From contig NC_087068.1 of assembly GCF_963678635.1 (NCBI RefSeq), forward strand, positions 32,630,189 through 32,694,188: a stretch of DNA of 64,000 nucleotides, read 5' to 3'. The notes under the pieces are model-generated. The model saw only the letters and a list, made by a program, of their open reading frames with translations, ran no database searches and was not told where the DNA came from. This document shows, in pieces, positions 1 through 11,969 of the stretch (position 1 is the stretch's first letter; each line of letters opens with the position of its first letter). A program made the translations under genes and the position numbers. The DNA is from Symsagittifera roscoffensis. Lineage: Eukaryota; Xenacoelomorpha; Acoela; Convolutidae.

Positions 1-779
1 TTACATAGGGATCATTAGGTATAAAAATATTTTACATAGGGATCATTAGGTATAAATATTTTACATAGGGATCATTAGGTATAAATGTTTTACATAGGGA
101 TCATTAGGTATAAATTTTTACATAGGGATCATTAGGTATAATTATTTTACATAGGGATCATTAGGTATAAATATTTTACATAGGGATCATTAGGTATAAA
201 TATTTTACATAGGGATCATTAGTTATAAATATTTACATAGGGATCATTAGCTATAAAAATTATACATAGGGATCATTAGGTATAAATTTTTTTACATAGG
301 GATCATTAGGTATAAACATTTTACATAGGGATCATTAGGTATAAATATTTTACATAGGGATCATTAGGTATAAATGTTTTACATAGGGATCATTAGGTAT
401 AAATATTTACATAGGGATCATTAGCTATAAAAATTATACATAGGGATCATTAGGTATAAATTTTTTTACATAGGGATCATTAGGTATAAATATTTTACAT
501 AGGGATCATTAGGTATAAAAATATTTTACATAGGGATCATTAGGTATAAGTATTTTACATAGGGATCATTAGGTATAAATATTTTATAAGGGATCATTAG
601 CTATAAAAATTATACATAGGGATCATTAGGTATAAATTTTTTTACATAGGGATGGATCATTAGGTATAAATATTTTACATAGGGATCATTAGTTATGAAT
701 ATTTTACATAGGGATCATTAGGTATAAGTATTTTACATAGGGATCATTAGGTATAAATATTTTATAAGGGATCATTAAG
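1..779. repeat. Minisatellite, 28-31 bp unit, about 27 copies
   Basis: Head-to-tail copies of a unit with constant part TTACATAGGGATCATTAG followed by a variable AT tail such as GTATAAATATTT. Unit length drifts between 27 and 31 bp because the AT tail varies. A variant with AGCTATAAAAATTATAC in the tail recurs near 250, 430 and 600, so units are also organised in blocks of about 180 bp. The array starts at base 1, so its left edge is outside the window. No coding function is seen. Confidence 0.97.
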
Positions 780-985
780 TAAAGAAATTTGAAAAAAAAA
801 AATTGAAAAAAAAATTGAATTAAAAAATTTTGAAAAAAAAAATTTGAAAAAAAAAAATTGAAAAAAAAATTTGAAAAAAAAATTTGAAAAAAAAAAAATT
901 TGAAAAAAAAATTTTGAAAAAAAAAATTTGAAAAAAAAATTTTTTTCAAATTTTTGGATGAAAAAAAATTTTTTGGAAAAATTTT
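780..985. repeat. Low-complexity poly-A/GAAAAAAATTT tract
   Basis: Irregular repeats of a G followed by 8-10 A and 2-4 T, sitting inside the minisatellite array. The minus-strand open frame over it is only runs of Phe codons and is not a gene. It looks like expansion of the AT tail of the minisatellite unit. Confidence 0.95.
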
Positions 986-1128
986 TACATAGGGATCATT
1001 AGGTATAAAAATTTTACATAGGGATCATTAGGTATAAATATTTTACATAGGGATCATTAGGTATAAATATTTACATAGGGATCATTAGGTATAATCTATA
1101 CCCAATGATCCCTGTAGGGATCACCCCC
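986..1128. repeat. Last minisatellite units with terminal fold-back
   Basis: Four more units of the minisatellite, then GGGATCATTAGGTATA, a 3-base loop (ATC) and the inverted copy TATACCCAATGATCCC, followed by a further truncated unit (TAGGGATCACC). The two arms can pair as a hairpin at the array edge. Confidence 0.9.
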
Positions 1129-1129
1129 C

Positions 1130-2300
1130 CCGATCCCAGTGTCGTATATCTATACTACTGCTAATTGAAGCCCCAGAGGGTGCTAGAACCAGAGGAGGGT
1201 AGTGCAGGTAGTCAGAGAAGTCGCGAGGGACATAGTGGACCAAGAGAACAAAAGAAAGCCAGAAAAATACAACCGACAACCGATTACGAATGCTCAAAAT
1301 ACCGTCGGTCTGGCCAACCATTTCAAGACCAGAAATACCTAGGGAGAATTCGAAACCAGGATAACCCATTCAGAGGACAAATCGAAATGGCAAAAATCAG
1401 AACGATGGAAGTAAGAGAGTGGACACAAGGCGAAAGGAACCAATAAATAGGCACCCGAAACATAAAGCGGTTCAAGCAAACCAAAACTTAAAAAATTTCT
1501 TTTCGATTCAGAACCAAAGAAAGGCACAGAACTAAGCGGGACAATTATGAGTAAGGTGGTTTCACCATTGGAATAGAACTTCAAAATACTACAACACAAA
1601 CATACGAAGGTCGAGAAAAAGGGGAAGAAACGGTTTGCAAAGAAACCTAGACAGAAGCCAAATCGCTAGCAATAAGACACGATGACGTTCAAAAAGAACC
1701 AAAATTGGACCTAACGCCTATCGAGCCATTGATAAATGTATCCAAGTATGACCCACAACTGGCCGAAGATGACCAACTGGTTCTTGCAATAGATAATTGT
1801 CCACGCCAACAATGACGAACAGTACCAGCACCATGACAGACGAATATACAGCATTGTACAGCAGAAAACTACACCCGCCATAGATTCATCACAGTGGCGA
1901 CACGCAAAGGATTGAATCTGCGGCCCTGAAAACATTTGGTCACAGAAAGAAACTGACACGCAATAAAAAGAGCGTGCGGAAGGATGCCGATCAAATAAGG
2001 ATGCGGAAGGATGCCGATCTTGACAAAACTAAATTTCCACATGGAGTCTCAAGCAACAAATACCTCACAACAGGTACCCGAACTGTCCGGTGACGCGTCG
2101 GGGAGCAACGATACGCGAACAACAGGACCAACAAGTGACCGCGTGGGGGATAGCAAAAACAACAGAGGGGGAGACAAGAAACAAAAAACGGTAAACAACA
2201 GAAGGAAAAACAGAAAGATACACCATCAGAAAAGAAGGAGGAAAATAAACATCAGACCTCGAGAGAGAAGCCAGAGGAAACGAAGAAAACAAAAAAAAAC

Positions 2301-2337
<37 letters not shown>

Positions 2338-2460
2338 ATCGGGGATCAGAACCCGAATTGTAAACTGGATAGAACAATTGAGAAAAAAACCTTTAACTGA
2401 AATTTTTGAGAGCATCCGTGAAGATGTTATCCGCTTGGTTAATATCTCCATATTTGCAAT
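1130..2460. other. Purine-rich segment, no gene recognised
   Basis: This stretch is richer in A and G than its surroundings. Plus-strand frames give very basic and acidic low-complexity peptides (93 codons from about 1,165 and 129 codons from 2,011) with many stops between them. Near 1,980-2,030 a short motif around GCGGAAGGATGCCGATC is repeated in tandem. The composition resembles a decayed retroelement gag region, but I see no diagnostic motif (no zinc knuckle, protease or reverse transcriptase), so I leave it unassigned. Confidence 0.4.
2305..2334. repeat. (AG)n microsatellite
   Basis: About 15 uninterrupted AG dinucleotides inside the purine-rich segment. Confidence 0.98.
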
Positions 2461-2739
2461 CTAGCTTCAAATGTTAACCATTTGTCTATCATTATGCTTA
2501 TTAAACAGTAACATACCTTGTTCAAGATACCTTGTTTTATCTATACAACTGAGGACAGTAAGCCAACTGGTAGACCACACCATATAAAGATACGACTATA
2601 CAAATTCCTTTGCTTTTTCTGAAGCTTAGAGGGAGGGGAAATAAATAGGCGTGAACATGAGCCCAACTTTGAGTGTTCAATTTGTACTCTTTCAGACTCG
2701 AGTTAGGTACCTAGTATACTATGAGACACCTGCTTGGTT

Positions 2740-3725
2740 TATAAAGAGCCACAATGTCTGGTCTTCGAGCAGGCGTACAAGCAATCATCAAGGAGCAGCA
2801 TCCAGCGGTCACAGAAATGCATTAAACTGCCCATTGACTCAACCTATTTCAATGTATTGAAAGACCCCCAATCGGACTAGAATTTTTTTTCACGTGTTGT
2901 CACCCCCCTGCGTAGCTCAGTTAAGCAATCGGATGCTTTTCAGCTAAAGTTTTGCTTTAGACTGCAGTGCGTACCTCGCACGAATCAATCGATTGGTGTT
3001 TCTCATTTCATTGATAAGCACGAAGCTAACTGTAGCACTCCCCAAAGCCGTTGAACAATTGAACGATTTTTACTCTTCTTTTCCAGCAATGGCGGGACCG
3101 TGAAGGTAGTGGTTACTATCAAAGAATTATTGCTGATGCTGTCGAAATTGGCGACGTACAACGAGAGGGCCACAGAGGCCGGTCTCCTACAACTACTACA
3201 ATTACATCAGCGTACGATTACTTCCGTTAGGCTTTCCGCCTGCCATAAATCCACTTCGTACTGCTCGAATTAAAGGAATGACTCTTAGCGGCTGCCGCCT
3301 CTTTCTCTGATGTGTGCAAGCTCCCTACTTTCTGGATTTTGGTGAAAGATACAACTGGCGAGGATATTGACGACTTGGTCGATCTGTAACAGAGCGTTGT
3401 GACGGATGGAGTTTTTGGGAGCGAGTTCCAAAACTGGAGAAAGATATGGTGCAGCTTTTTACCAAAGTTTTTAATGACAAACCGACAGAGCAATTCGCGT
3501 TTGCACTGCTCCAAATTGGAGCGAGCCTTCCCGTAACAAGTTGCACTGCTGAACGCTTCTTCTCAAGTTAGAAACTGCCGCTAGAAAACCATCTTTGATC
3601 TATAATGAATCAATAAATATTGCTTACCGAGTTTGGCTTTGGTGTACATCCACAAGAAAATGGAAATAAATGTTCATGATGTCATAGACAGACTTGCCGC
3701 AAACAAATGCAGACTAACTGTTGTA
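2740..3725 (+). pseudogene. Decayed hAT-superfamily transposase
   Basis: Remains of a DNA-transposon transposase in pieces of different frames. Near 2,751 the frame reads TMSGLRAGVQAIIKE, matching the family's (N)MSG..GVQA.IKE motif that precedes the conserved His-Cys region. Near 3,480-3,560 another frame reads LPVTSCTAERFFSS, the hallmark of the C-terminal hAT dimerisation domain (usual form LPVTTCTAERSFSS). Near 3,665-3,715 a frame gives VHDVIDRLAANK, like the family's C-terminal tail. Stop codons (for example just after FFSS and in LENHL) and frame changes show it is dead. Terminal inverted repeats were not found, so element edges are unknown. Confidence 0.85.
2907..3000 (+). mobile_element. 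Possible tRNA-derived SINE head
   Basis: Starts GCGTAGCTCAGTTAAGCA, close to the D-arm/A-box of eukaryotic tRNAs (TAGCTCAGTNGG), followed by CGGATGCTTTTCAGC in the anticodon-arm place and GCACGAATCAATCG, a degenerate B-box (GGTTCGAATCC). The T and acceptor arms do not pair well, so it is not a working tRNA. Its place between two halves of the hAT transposase suggests an insertion. Confidence 0.4.
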
Positions 3726-3729
3726 TAAT

Positions 3730-4825
3730 TTTTTTTTCGTTGAATCCCACGCTCCTGGGAAGAATCCCAAATCCGCGCTCGTATGTATGCATCGTTTTTT
3801 TATTCAGATCAATTTTCTTTTACTAGTTGAGCTCTTCGAAATGTTTATCCCAACCCCATTTGGAAAACAATTGACGCAATGAGCTCAAACTTAAAATTAT
3901 TTCCCACTTGTGATGATTTTTCATAAAATTCAGGAGTGAGGGTCTTTGGCTAATGTAAGATTAAAAAAGAGCGAAGCAAATGCGGCAAAAAAAGCGCGTA
4001 ACGACCGAGGCCAAAATTTTTTAGTTTTTTTAGTTTCAAAGAGGTGTCTCCAAAATAAATTGCACCGTTTTAATTGATCGTTGTAACTTGAATTTTTTTT
4101 TTTCAATTTGTAATTAACAATGGTTGTAATAAGATATAATTCAGAAACCTTGTTAGTTTTCTTAGGACTTAATCAAAACCTCAAATAAGAAAGTTATAAT
4201 CTCAAAACGTGATAATATTTGCAACATAAATAATTTTCTATTTTACATTGTGTGTGAAGCAAGTCTTAAAAAAAACAAACTTTAAAAACAAACAATTACA
4301 ATGTCTTTGAATTATTTCAAGTTTTTTGGGGTGATCAAACAATCTTTGTATGCAAAATTTTGATCAAGTTTTAGAAATAAAAATGAAAAAAAAAAAGGAT
4401 TTTGTAAGTTTTTCCTAAGACCTAATCAAAATGTCATATCTAAACTAAAAATTTAAAAACTCAAAGTGTAGTCAATGTTTCCAAGGCCTTTCCTTAATAG
4501 CGGCCTTTCTTTTTGTTCTAAATTTTGAAGAAATCGACGGAATATATAAGCTTTGACCAAATTCTATTCTATTGCCACTTTTAACTTAGTTTTTATAAAA
4601 TTAATTTTTCACTGACTTTTTTATGCTTGCTGAACACTATCAAAGTCCTGCCCGCACTCAGTAAAAAGAGAAAAAGTTTATAATGGTCTCCATAAATTTC
4701 AAAACGAACTTACTATAACTGATTAAAAATGGATTATTATATGATTATTTTTCGAGGCATTAAAAATCAGTATAATCGATTATAATCAATTATAATCGCT
4801 AAATTTTTTAAAACTTGTCGGATAT
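3730..4825. other. AT-rich stretch without recognisable features
   Basis: Many homopolymer runs of A and T and no open frame of note. A weak repeat theme (AAGGCCTTTCCTTAATAG near 4,480, with a diverged relative near 7,030) is the only structure seen. Confidence 0.6.
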
Positions 4826-4830
4826 AAAAA

Positions 4831-5202
4831 ATGAAACGTTTTTTTGTTCAACAAAGACACAACCAATAATTTAATCTCACCGGAAATCCTCTAGGTTGGT
4901 TCGCAAAACCACGCATATAACTGGCATTTAAAGAGTCGCCATTTAAGTTGAAATACTGAGTTTCACACTTAGCCAATCGAAGCCAAAAAACGTAATAAAA
5001 AATGTGAATAGAATTTTCTATGGTTTGGCCTATTTGAAAAAAGTTTGATTGATCAGAAATAGCTGAAATGATTTTTTGACTAAAAACAGGGAACGAAAAA
5101 ATTTCCACAATTTCGAAATTTAAATTTTTTGTCTACAAATTCCACAAAACTCAAAAAATAGCAAAAAGACAACTATCTCCCATTTGGTACCAAGTAACGA
5201 AT
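4831..5202. repeat. Dispersed repeat family R1, copy A
   Basis: About 370 bp closely matching 9,573-9,932 in the same orientation, from ACGTTTTTTTGTTCAACAAA to CATTTGGTACCAAGTAACG. Copy B differs by scattered substitutions and small indels. No terminal repeats or coding content were recognised. Confidence 0.92.
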
Positions 5203-5221
5203 AAAGTTTTCTGAACGTCCG

Positions 5222-5238
5222 CCCCCCCCCCCCCCCCC
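5222..5238. repeat. Poly-C tract (17 C)
   Basis: Uninterrupted C run directly after repeat copy A, in an otherwise AT-rich setting. Confidence 0.95.
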
Positions 5239-5239
5239 T

Positions 5240-6290
5240 CGAGAAAATCGTAGACCAGCCTACAAGACAAAATACACGTATAAGTCAAACTTAAATTAAT
5301 AATGTTTTTACTGTGTTTTCATGCAGAACAGCTAATTTATAATCTATTATAATTGACTCTTTTGTGAGACAATGTTTTGATAGAAAAAAGGATTATATTC
5401 TATCATAATAGGTTATAAGAGATTTTGAGATATTTTTGAAAAAATTATGACCAATTATAATTGGTTTGAATTTTATAAAACGTAAAAAAAGATGTTATCA
5501 TTATAATGGATTAAAAATCGCTTAAAAATTTAAAGTTGGCACTGATATTAATTACAATTTTGCTAACAGTACGATTATAATTATAATATAATAGATTTTT
5601 TTTCTTTTTACTGAGTGCAGTTGAGCTCAAGTGTTAAATAGACTTTCATTGCAATCAATTTTGTTGCGTGATGTTAGTTTAAAAGTTGTTGCTATGGTCT
5701 TTTTGATATATTAATGTGGGAAAATTTGCGCTCTTATAACAATCAAGGGGCAACAAAATCTGGCTGAGAAAACGGTTTAAACCGAACTAAGGCATAAAAA
5801 TTGCTCAAAATACTTATTCAGAAGTTAAGATATCGTTTTTCATTTTATCTGGTTGTGGTTGTCTAGACTTTCCAGATTCAAACTTTTGGCGCGACTATGC
5901 AATTCGCGTCTAAATCCGGGTGCGACTTGTATGCGGCCAAACGTAAACTATTTGGCAGACAATTTTTTTTAAAAAACGTTGTGCTATGTTCAAATAATTG
6001 ATGTTAGCATCTCAAAAAGATAATTTGTTTTATGTTATAGACGTTTAAATCAGAACTTTTTCCATACATAATTGTAGCAGACTTTAAATGGTGTTTAAAT
6101 CTAAATAGAATCCAACCCTGCGTTAAAACTAAGTAAAAAGGAATTTTTAACAGAAGCAGTTTTAATTTTAAGTTCAGACTTCTAAACAATGCAAAAACAA
6201 CCAAAATATTTATCAATCAAAACAATTTTTTGAAATTATTCAGTTTTTTTTAATTTCCGCATCATTTGTTCAATTGTTTGTTTGTTTCCT
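5240..6290. other. AT-rich stretch, nothing recognised
   Basis: Contains many short near-palindromes of the type ATTATAATTATAAT around 5,330-5,600 (also 4,730-4,800). No coding or RNA feature is supported. Confidence 0.6.
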
Positions 6291-6295
6291 CCCGA

Positions 6296-6661
6296 TTATA
6301 ATTTAACTGATTTGAAACCCTCTGGGAAGCCAATCTGTTTATTTTGTGAATTGCCAGCTAATTCCTCTATAAGATTGCTCTCTTTGATCTTTCTGATCTT
6401 GTGTTTTATTTGATTGTAATGTTTCCAAAACACTGTTTGTTTTGACATTGTAAGGTTTCTATAACGTAGAACCCGGGTGGAGATTGTTGAGTCCTGCAGG
6501 GCCGCGAGTTGTTTTTTGGGTTCTAAATTTAGGTCAAACAGGTTCGATGCATAAGTCAATAGGGTCAACACATGAATGAAACAACCGTTGGGACTTTTGG
6601 CGTTGGGACTTTTGGATTTTTTTCGCCAAAATATGATAAAATTGTTGCATGAAAATTGCAA
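6296..6661 (-). pseudogene. Possible LINE fragment (linker before the RT)
   Basis: Open frame of 121 codons on the minus strand. The part VFWKHYNQIKHKIRKIKES resembles the stretch between endonuclease and reverse transcriptase of many non-LTR retrotransposons (pattern W..Y...RN.v...ir..K). No catalytic motif is present, so this is suggestive only. It would be a copy separate from the RT remnant at 8.5-9.35 kb, because on the minus strand a linker should lie at higher coordinates than its RT. Confidence 0.35.
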
Positions 6662-7200
6662 TTTTTTTTAAAGCACGTAGGAAATGCGGCAAACTTTTTG
6701 GCCTAAATGAATTATCATCGAATTATGTTGAGGAGCTTCAATCGATCTAAAACCCTGTTAATAACTGGAATATATCATTTTGTACTTTAATTGGGAGGAG
6801 AGCAAAACTTTTATTAAAAAAAAACAAAAACTTAAAAAAAAATCTTTAAAATACATAATAACCTTTAAGGTGCTTAGAAAAAATTTTTATGTAAAACAAC
6901 TTTGATAAATTAAAAAAATAAAAAAGCAAACCAATTATTCTGATTTTGTTATTGTTTTTTTAAGTTTTAAGCAAAGTATCAAATCTTAAATATTATTTTA
7001 AAAAATCCATGTTTTTGTCAGTAACTCTAAGGCCTTTTCCTAGTGCCAGTAATTTTTTTTGTTCCAAATTTAGAAAAAAAAATTACAGAATATGTAAACT
7101 CAGAAGAATTTTGAATTCAGAGTGACCGTCAATTTTAGATTAACTGTTTTGATGGACGCTTTTTTATGCTACGGAGGTTTTAAGCGGTTTAGTTAACAAC
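6662..7200. other. AT-rich stretch, nothing recognised
   Basis: Poly-A and poly-T runs. One segment near 7,020-7,100 loosely resembles 4,480-4,560. No gene is supported. Confidence 0.55.
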
Positions 7201-8320
7201 CCGGGTTCACCAAAAATGATAATCATACATTTTTTACATATGGAAAAAAGTTGTTCAATCAATTTTCAAGCAACTTCATAAGAACAAAAAGCATGAAAGG
7301 TTTCATGAAGTTAGTGATTTTTCATGCAAGGAATTTGTATGACTAGAACTTTACTTTTTGATTCGCAAAAAACTTGATTTTTATTTAGTTAAACCAAAAT
7401 TTTTTTTATTTTTAATTTTTGTATTGTGCCTGTACCAAGCACCGCCACAAAAACCTTGGCTTACTCGAAACCAGAGTCAACAAAATTTGCGCGGTCTTGC
7501 ATTTGCAATGCATAGAAGACAAACTGAATTGTTTTAGCGTTGTCTTACACAAAAGATACAGAGGAAGTATCAGGCTTTGAGATTTCCGTAAACTTTTTCA
7601 AGGATGGAAACTGTGAAATTTTTAAATTTCAGTTATTGATCATGGCATACGTAAAAATGCTATAAAAAAGAAATGGGCGTTTTAAATGTTTTGTAAAAAA
7701 TTCAACCAGTAAAACAAAAAAAGCCAGCTTTTATGTATCCAGGACTACGTTATGTACATAAAAATAATTTATTTTTTTGTCTGCAAAAAAAATTTGTTTT
7801 GCGGTTGAAACATTGACAAATAAACTTTGTAGACATTTTCAGAAGCAATTCAAAAATAATTTTTTTTGTCGCCATCAAAAAAATTTATTCATACAGTTTC
7901 CATATACAAAAATTGTACGACCTACATTTCACGAAAAAGTTTTTTTATATATATTTATGACGATACATTGACTTTTATGTCGAAGCAAGAAGATAACTTT
8001 TTGAAAATTCGAAGCCACCGTTTTAGCAAAATTGATGAAATAGTTATGTTTTCTTTTTCAAAGATTAGTTTATGGGTTTGTATGATTCGCATTTTTGTTG
8101 CGGCAGTATAAATTGCAAAAACTCATGCGGGATATGATCAAAATTTGTCATAAAAGTGGGTTTTTTGCGCCGTTTTATTTATTTTGTCATAACATGATTT
8201 GCCATCTAAACGGCAAAAATAAACGCGGACATAGTATCATTGAAAGAAAAAAAAATCGCCAATTTTCCAACCGCAGTGAGTTTGTTCAAGAAAGTTTTAA
8301 AAATTTTAAATAATAATTAT
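7201..8320. mobile_element. CCCGGG-ended element, copy C (left end clear)
   Basis: Begins CCCGGGTTCACCAAAAATG followed by TCATACA, matching the left end of the element at 62,946. Internal homology to that element is clear at about 7,730-7,915 against 63,440-63,660: both have TATCCAGGACTACGTTAT, then GCGGTTG, then GTCGCCATCAAAAAAAT, then the CATACA(A/G)TTTCCATATA palindrome. The right end is not clearly visible, so the end coordinate is approximate. The short open frames inside are AT-rich and show no recognised protein. Confidence 0.6.
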
Positions 8321-8499
8321 AGTAATAATAATAACCTTGAATTAAACCCGCAAGACGGGGATTAGTTGCTCTTAGTCATTGATAACAAAGTTAGTAAAAA
8401 AAAACTTAAAACCCATGAATCTGGATAAATCGAGGATTTAAATGTATGTACTTTGTCAACCAATAACAGGTTCAAGTTCTTTCTAAAGATTTTAGGTTC

Positions 8500-9352
8500 C
8501 TAAAAAGGATCATAGCCAGGCAAATTGTTCGATCTCGCGAAGGAATTTGACATTTCTGCGACACGTTAAAAGAAATTTTCACGAAGTTTGCTCCGTGTTA
8601 TCATTGGCATTCTCAAAAACGTTTTGTTTCCCGTTCGATTTGACTCAGGGCCCTTGTCGTTTGTCCAAAAATCAAAGAACTTTATGGGCAACATGTTTTT
8701 AGGAATCTTAAACAGCAAAATTAAATCGTTTTTGAGTAACGTCAGTGAAATTGGCAGCAGTTTGCTTTTGTTCAAGTACAAAACATAATCCTCATCTTTC
8801 ATTGCATGTTTCTTGTAACCCCATTTTAAGCATCAACGTTGAAATTTTTCTTTTCGCTTATATTGGTTTTTAGTTGCAAACCAAACTGAAGATGCATAAA
8901 AAAATTAAATTGTATGTTTGCTTTTTTGAGCTTTTCGGTGATGTGATATACCCATGACATTTTGAAACTGTACCAACACCGAGGTCTTTCACCGTGTCTT
9001 TCAAAACTATTTGTTCTCCATTAATAGATAAAAGATCACTTGAAGGGTAACGCTTGTTTGATTTTGGAAATCTTATTTGTTCAAATTTCTCAAAATTGAA
9101 GTCAATTCTGTTTTCTGCTGCTCAGGTGGTTGCATTGTTTAAATCCGTTTGAATCGAAGAAAGTTCAAATCAATTTCCAATAATTTTTGTATCGTCAGCA
9201 AATAATAATACAATGCATAAAAGGGAAAAATGCTTGTCATACAACTCCATAGATATCAGTGTATTTGGCGTATTTAATTTTTTTTTGTGCGTGATAATAA
9301 GTTGAAAGCACGCCCCGTCAAAAAATTCGGGGGGTTTTTTCATGATTTTCAT
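8500..9352 (-). pseudogene. Non-LTR retrotransposon (LINE) reverse transcriptase, 3' half
   Basis: Reading the minus strand: LLFADDTKIIGN carries an intact FADD catalytic motif (codons at 9,191-9,202). After it, in shifting frames, come the typical RT motifs: FNFEKFEQI (the FN..K motif), LSINGEQIVLKDTVKDLGV (the DLGV motif of the thumb region), then the C-terminal pattern LLKNDLILLFKIPKN and LPGYDPF. Several stops and frame changes make it non-functional, and the 5' half (endonuclease and the GVPQG motif) is missing. 5' truncation is usual for LINE copies. Confidence 0.85.
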
Positions 9353-9572
9353 TTAAAAACTTTATTCTGGCAACCGGAAAATGAAACCTGTTTGCTCGCT
9401 TTAATCGCTCAAAATTAGGCAAAAAACAAAAACTGTCGGCCTGTTCTTTCAACGCCGATAATTACCTTAACCATTTTCACGCTTGCTGTTCTCTCAGCCT
9501 AGATGATGTTGCTAAGGTTTTTTTTCGACTCAATCTGATGATTACTTGAGATGCCTAGTTTTACGTTAAAAA

Positions 9573-9932
9573 AACGAAACGTTTTTTTTTTCAACAAAGA
9601 CATAACCAATAATTTTATCTCACCGGAAATCCTCTAGGTTGGTTCGCAAAACCACGCATATAACTGGCATTTAAAGAGTCGCCATTTAAGTTGAAGTACT
9701 GAGTTTTACACTTAGCCAATCGAAGCCAAAAAACGTAAAATAAAATGTGAAGAGAAAATTTCTATTTGAAAAAAGTTTGACTGATCAGAAATAGCCTAAG
9801 TGATTTTTTGATTAAAACAGGGAACAAAAAAATTTCCACAATTTCGGAATTTAAATTTTTTGTCCACAAATTCCACAAAACTCGAAACAGAGCAAAAGGA
9901 CAACTATCTCCCATTTGGTACCAAGTAACGAA
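9573..9932. repeat. Dispersed repeat family R1, copy B
   Basis: Second copy of the repeat at 4,831-5,202, same orientation, with small deletions (for example near 9,755). It ends at the same CCAAGTAACGAAT as copy A, but unlike copy A is not followed by a poly-C run. Confidence 0.92.
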
Positions 9933-9934
9933 TT

Positions 9935-11965
9935 TCTTCGTCTACAAAAAAATTCAAAGGCTGAGTGGTATTGAATGTTGTACCTTGCAAGCTTTTCCCC
10001 CCGTTATTTGGCAAAAGAGGAGAAATATCTCACAAAATGAGGGTATGATTTCGAAAATTTTGAACCGACAAATCTGGCCGCAAAATCATCAAACAAAGAG
10101 TTTTTTCTTGCTGTAAAATTTGACCACGAAAAACTGCACATTATCAACGGCAAAACCAGACAAAAAGCATTGCAGTCTTAAAATAAAATTTTTTCCAGTC
10201 AGCTGATTATTGAAAATCTGATTTCAAAATTAGCGTCAACAAAACTGCTGTAGACTTCAAACGACTATTTTTGGAGCCATCAGGCGTGTTAGTTTAGTTT
10301 TGCTAAGAAAGCGTCTGAAAGTTTAGATTTTTGTGCAGACGACTTTCATAGCTTTGTTTGGGCACGCGTGAAATACATGTAAAAAAATAGTTCGCGTGAA
10401 AACACATGTAGAAAAATCATAAAACTAAAAATAACATAACAATTTGCATTTAATATCCAGAAAGAGGTATATCTTTGATAACTTTTTTTTTAACTTATCC
10501 CGTGACTGAATATCATCAATATCAATCAACAACTCACAGGTAGTCGGCAAGGATAACCCAGGTGCAGTATAAAATAAATTTTGGTTGGCGAAAAATATAA
10601 AATATTTTCAAACTTTTCTGGTAACAAAAGCAAGATGAAAAAAATCTAAATAAGATTTCAAAATCAGTATTTATGCAAAAGAATTACATGCTTATAAAGT
10701 TTTGAAATTGATGGCTCAAGTTATACGAGAAATGTTTATCTGAGAATACGAAAAATTATAAAATGAAGAAGAAGTAAAAGAAAAAAATTTAAAATGAAAT
10801 TTTAATAAGACTACGAAGTGTAGGGAGTCTAAGAAGAGTAAACTAAGGCTGATAAAAACATACGCCAAGAGTTCTGTATGTTTGTGACAATGGAAATCTA
10901 ATGAGTGAAACGCAAGGAAGATGAAACGCTAATTAGTTCGAGTTAAAAGTTTAGAAAAGATCAATTTGAGTTGTTTCTCATTTTTTGTACCGAGATGAAA
11001 ATGTTTCCTAATAGAATTTCCACTTGTCTCGTTAGAGTCTTCTTAAGGATGCAGTTCAAGGTTGGCTGAAAATGTGAAAGCGTGAACACGTGAAATGAAA
11101 CGTTGTTTGCATATAAAACGTTTTCTAAGACCTTAAAAATTACAATTTCGAAAAATTTCCTCAAAGTTATGGCTATTCAGTTAGTTTTTTTTTTTAAAAT
11201 GAACTATGAGCCAGAAAAACTAATTTAAAAATTATATATTTCTTCGCGCTCCCTGATGATAGTTTGCTCCACCTGTAGTATAAATTTGCTGCTGTCTTCT
11301 GTAAAGTCCGCCAGTTAATTTTGCTTAAAATGGTTTTTTGATCAGAAAAACAACCGGTTGAAGTAAAATTATCTTGAACATTCAACTTAATTATTCATTT
11401 TGATAAAAAATTATGATTAACATCCAAGTTTGATTCAACGCAAAACTACGGAACAAATTGGTCAGTCCGATGCGCAACGCAGGCTGTTCCTTGACTGATA
11501 AGAGTTTAATCATCACTCTATATCAGATTCGTTTTTTGAGATTGGAAATATATTGTAATTCTTACATTTCTTTGTCCATATAAAAGTTGAGGGGAACCGC
11601 GTTGTTAGGGCATTTCCAAAATTGAGAAAATTTATAGATTTTAAAAAAATTCATTAAATTTTCTTTTATTTTTTTTATTTAACAGCAAGTGAATTATGTA
11701 AGAAGCTTCAAAAATGAGAGGTAGCACAATACTGTAGCAATTACTGTATTAAAAGCTGTTAACAAGGTTGTTGCAAGGTCGGCCTCTCATAAATGTTGTC
11801 CAATTTGGTTTAATATCTCTGAGTTCCAAGTCAAGAGCAATTGTACTTTGATATTATACCACAAACAAACACCTTTGATCGTTCTTGAAAGCTTACATTA
11901 TTCGGGAATTAGAAACACATCCTATCTTACAACGCTAACTAATTTCATCGTAGTGGTACTTAGAC
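9935..11965. other. AT-rich stretch, nothing recognised
   Basis: No frame with family resemblance, no tandem repeat and no RNA gene seen. Open frames here are short and of biased AT-rich composition. Confidence 0.5.
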
Positions 11966-11969
11966 ACAC

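Noticed and set aside
1-780. Telomere-like repeats because of the TTAGG word
   Set aside because: TTAGG occurs once per 28-31 bp unit and not in tandem, so this is a minisatellite, not telomere repeat.
704-949. 81-codon Phe-rich frame
   Set aside because: Produced by poly-A runs in the low-complexity tract.
1-1100. Regularly spaced repeats that might suggest a CRISPR array
   Set aside because: The units are contiguous with only variable AT tails and no unique spacers, and the window is from an intron-bearing animal genome.
2065-2451. 128-codon minus-strand frame with a Ser-Leu run
   Set aside because: The run comes from the (AG)n microsatellite read antisense. The rest has no recognisable domain.
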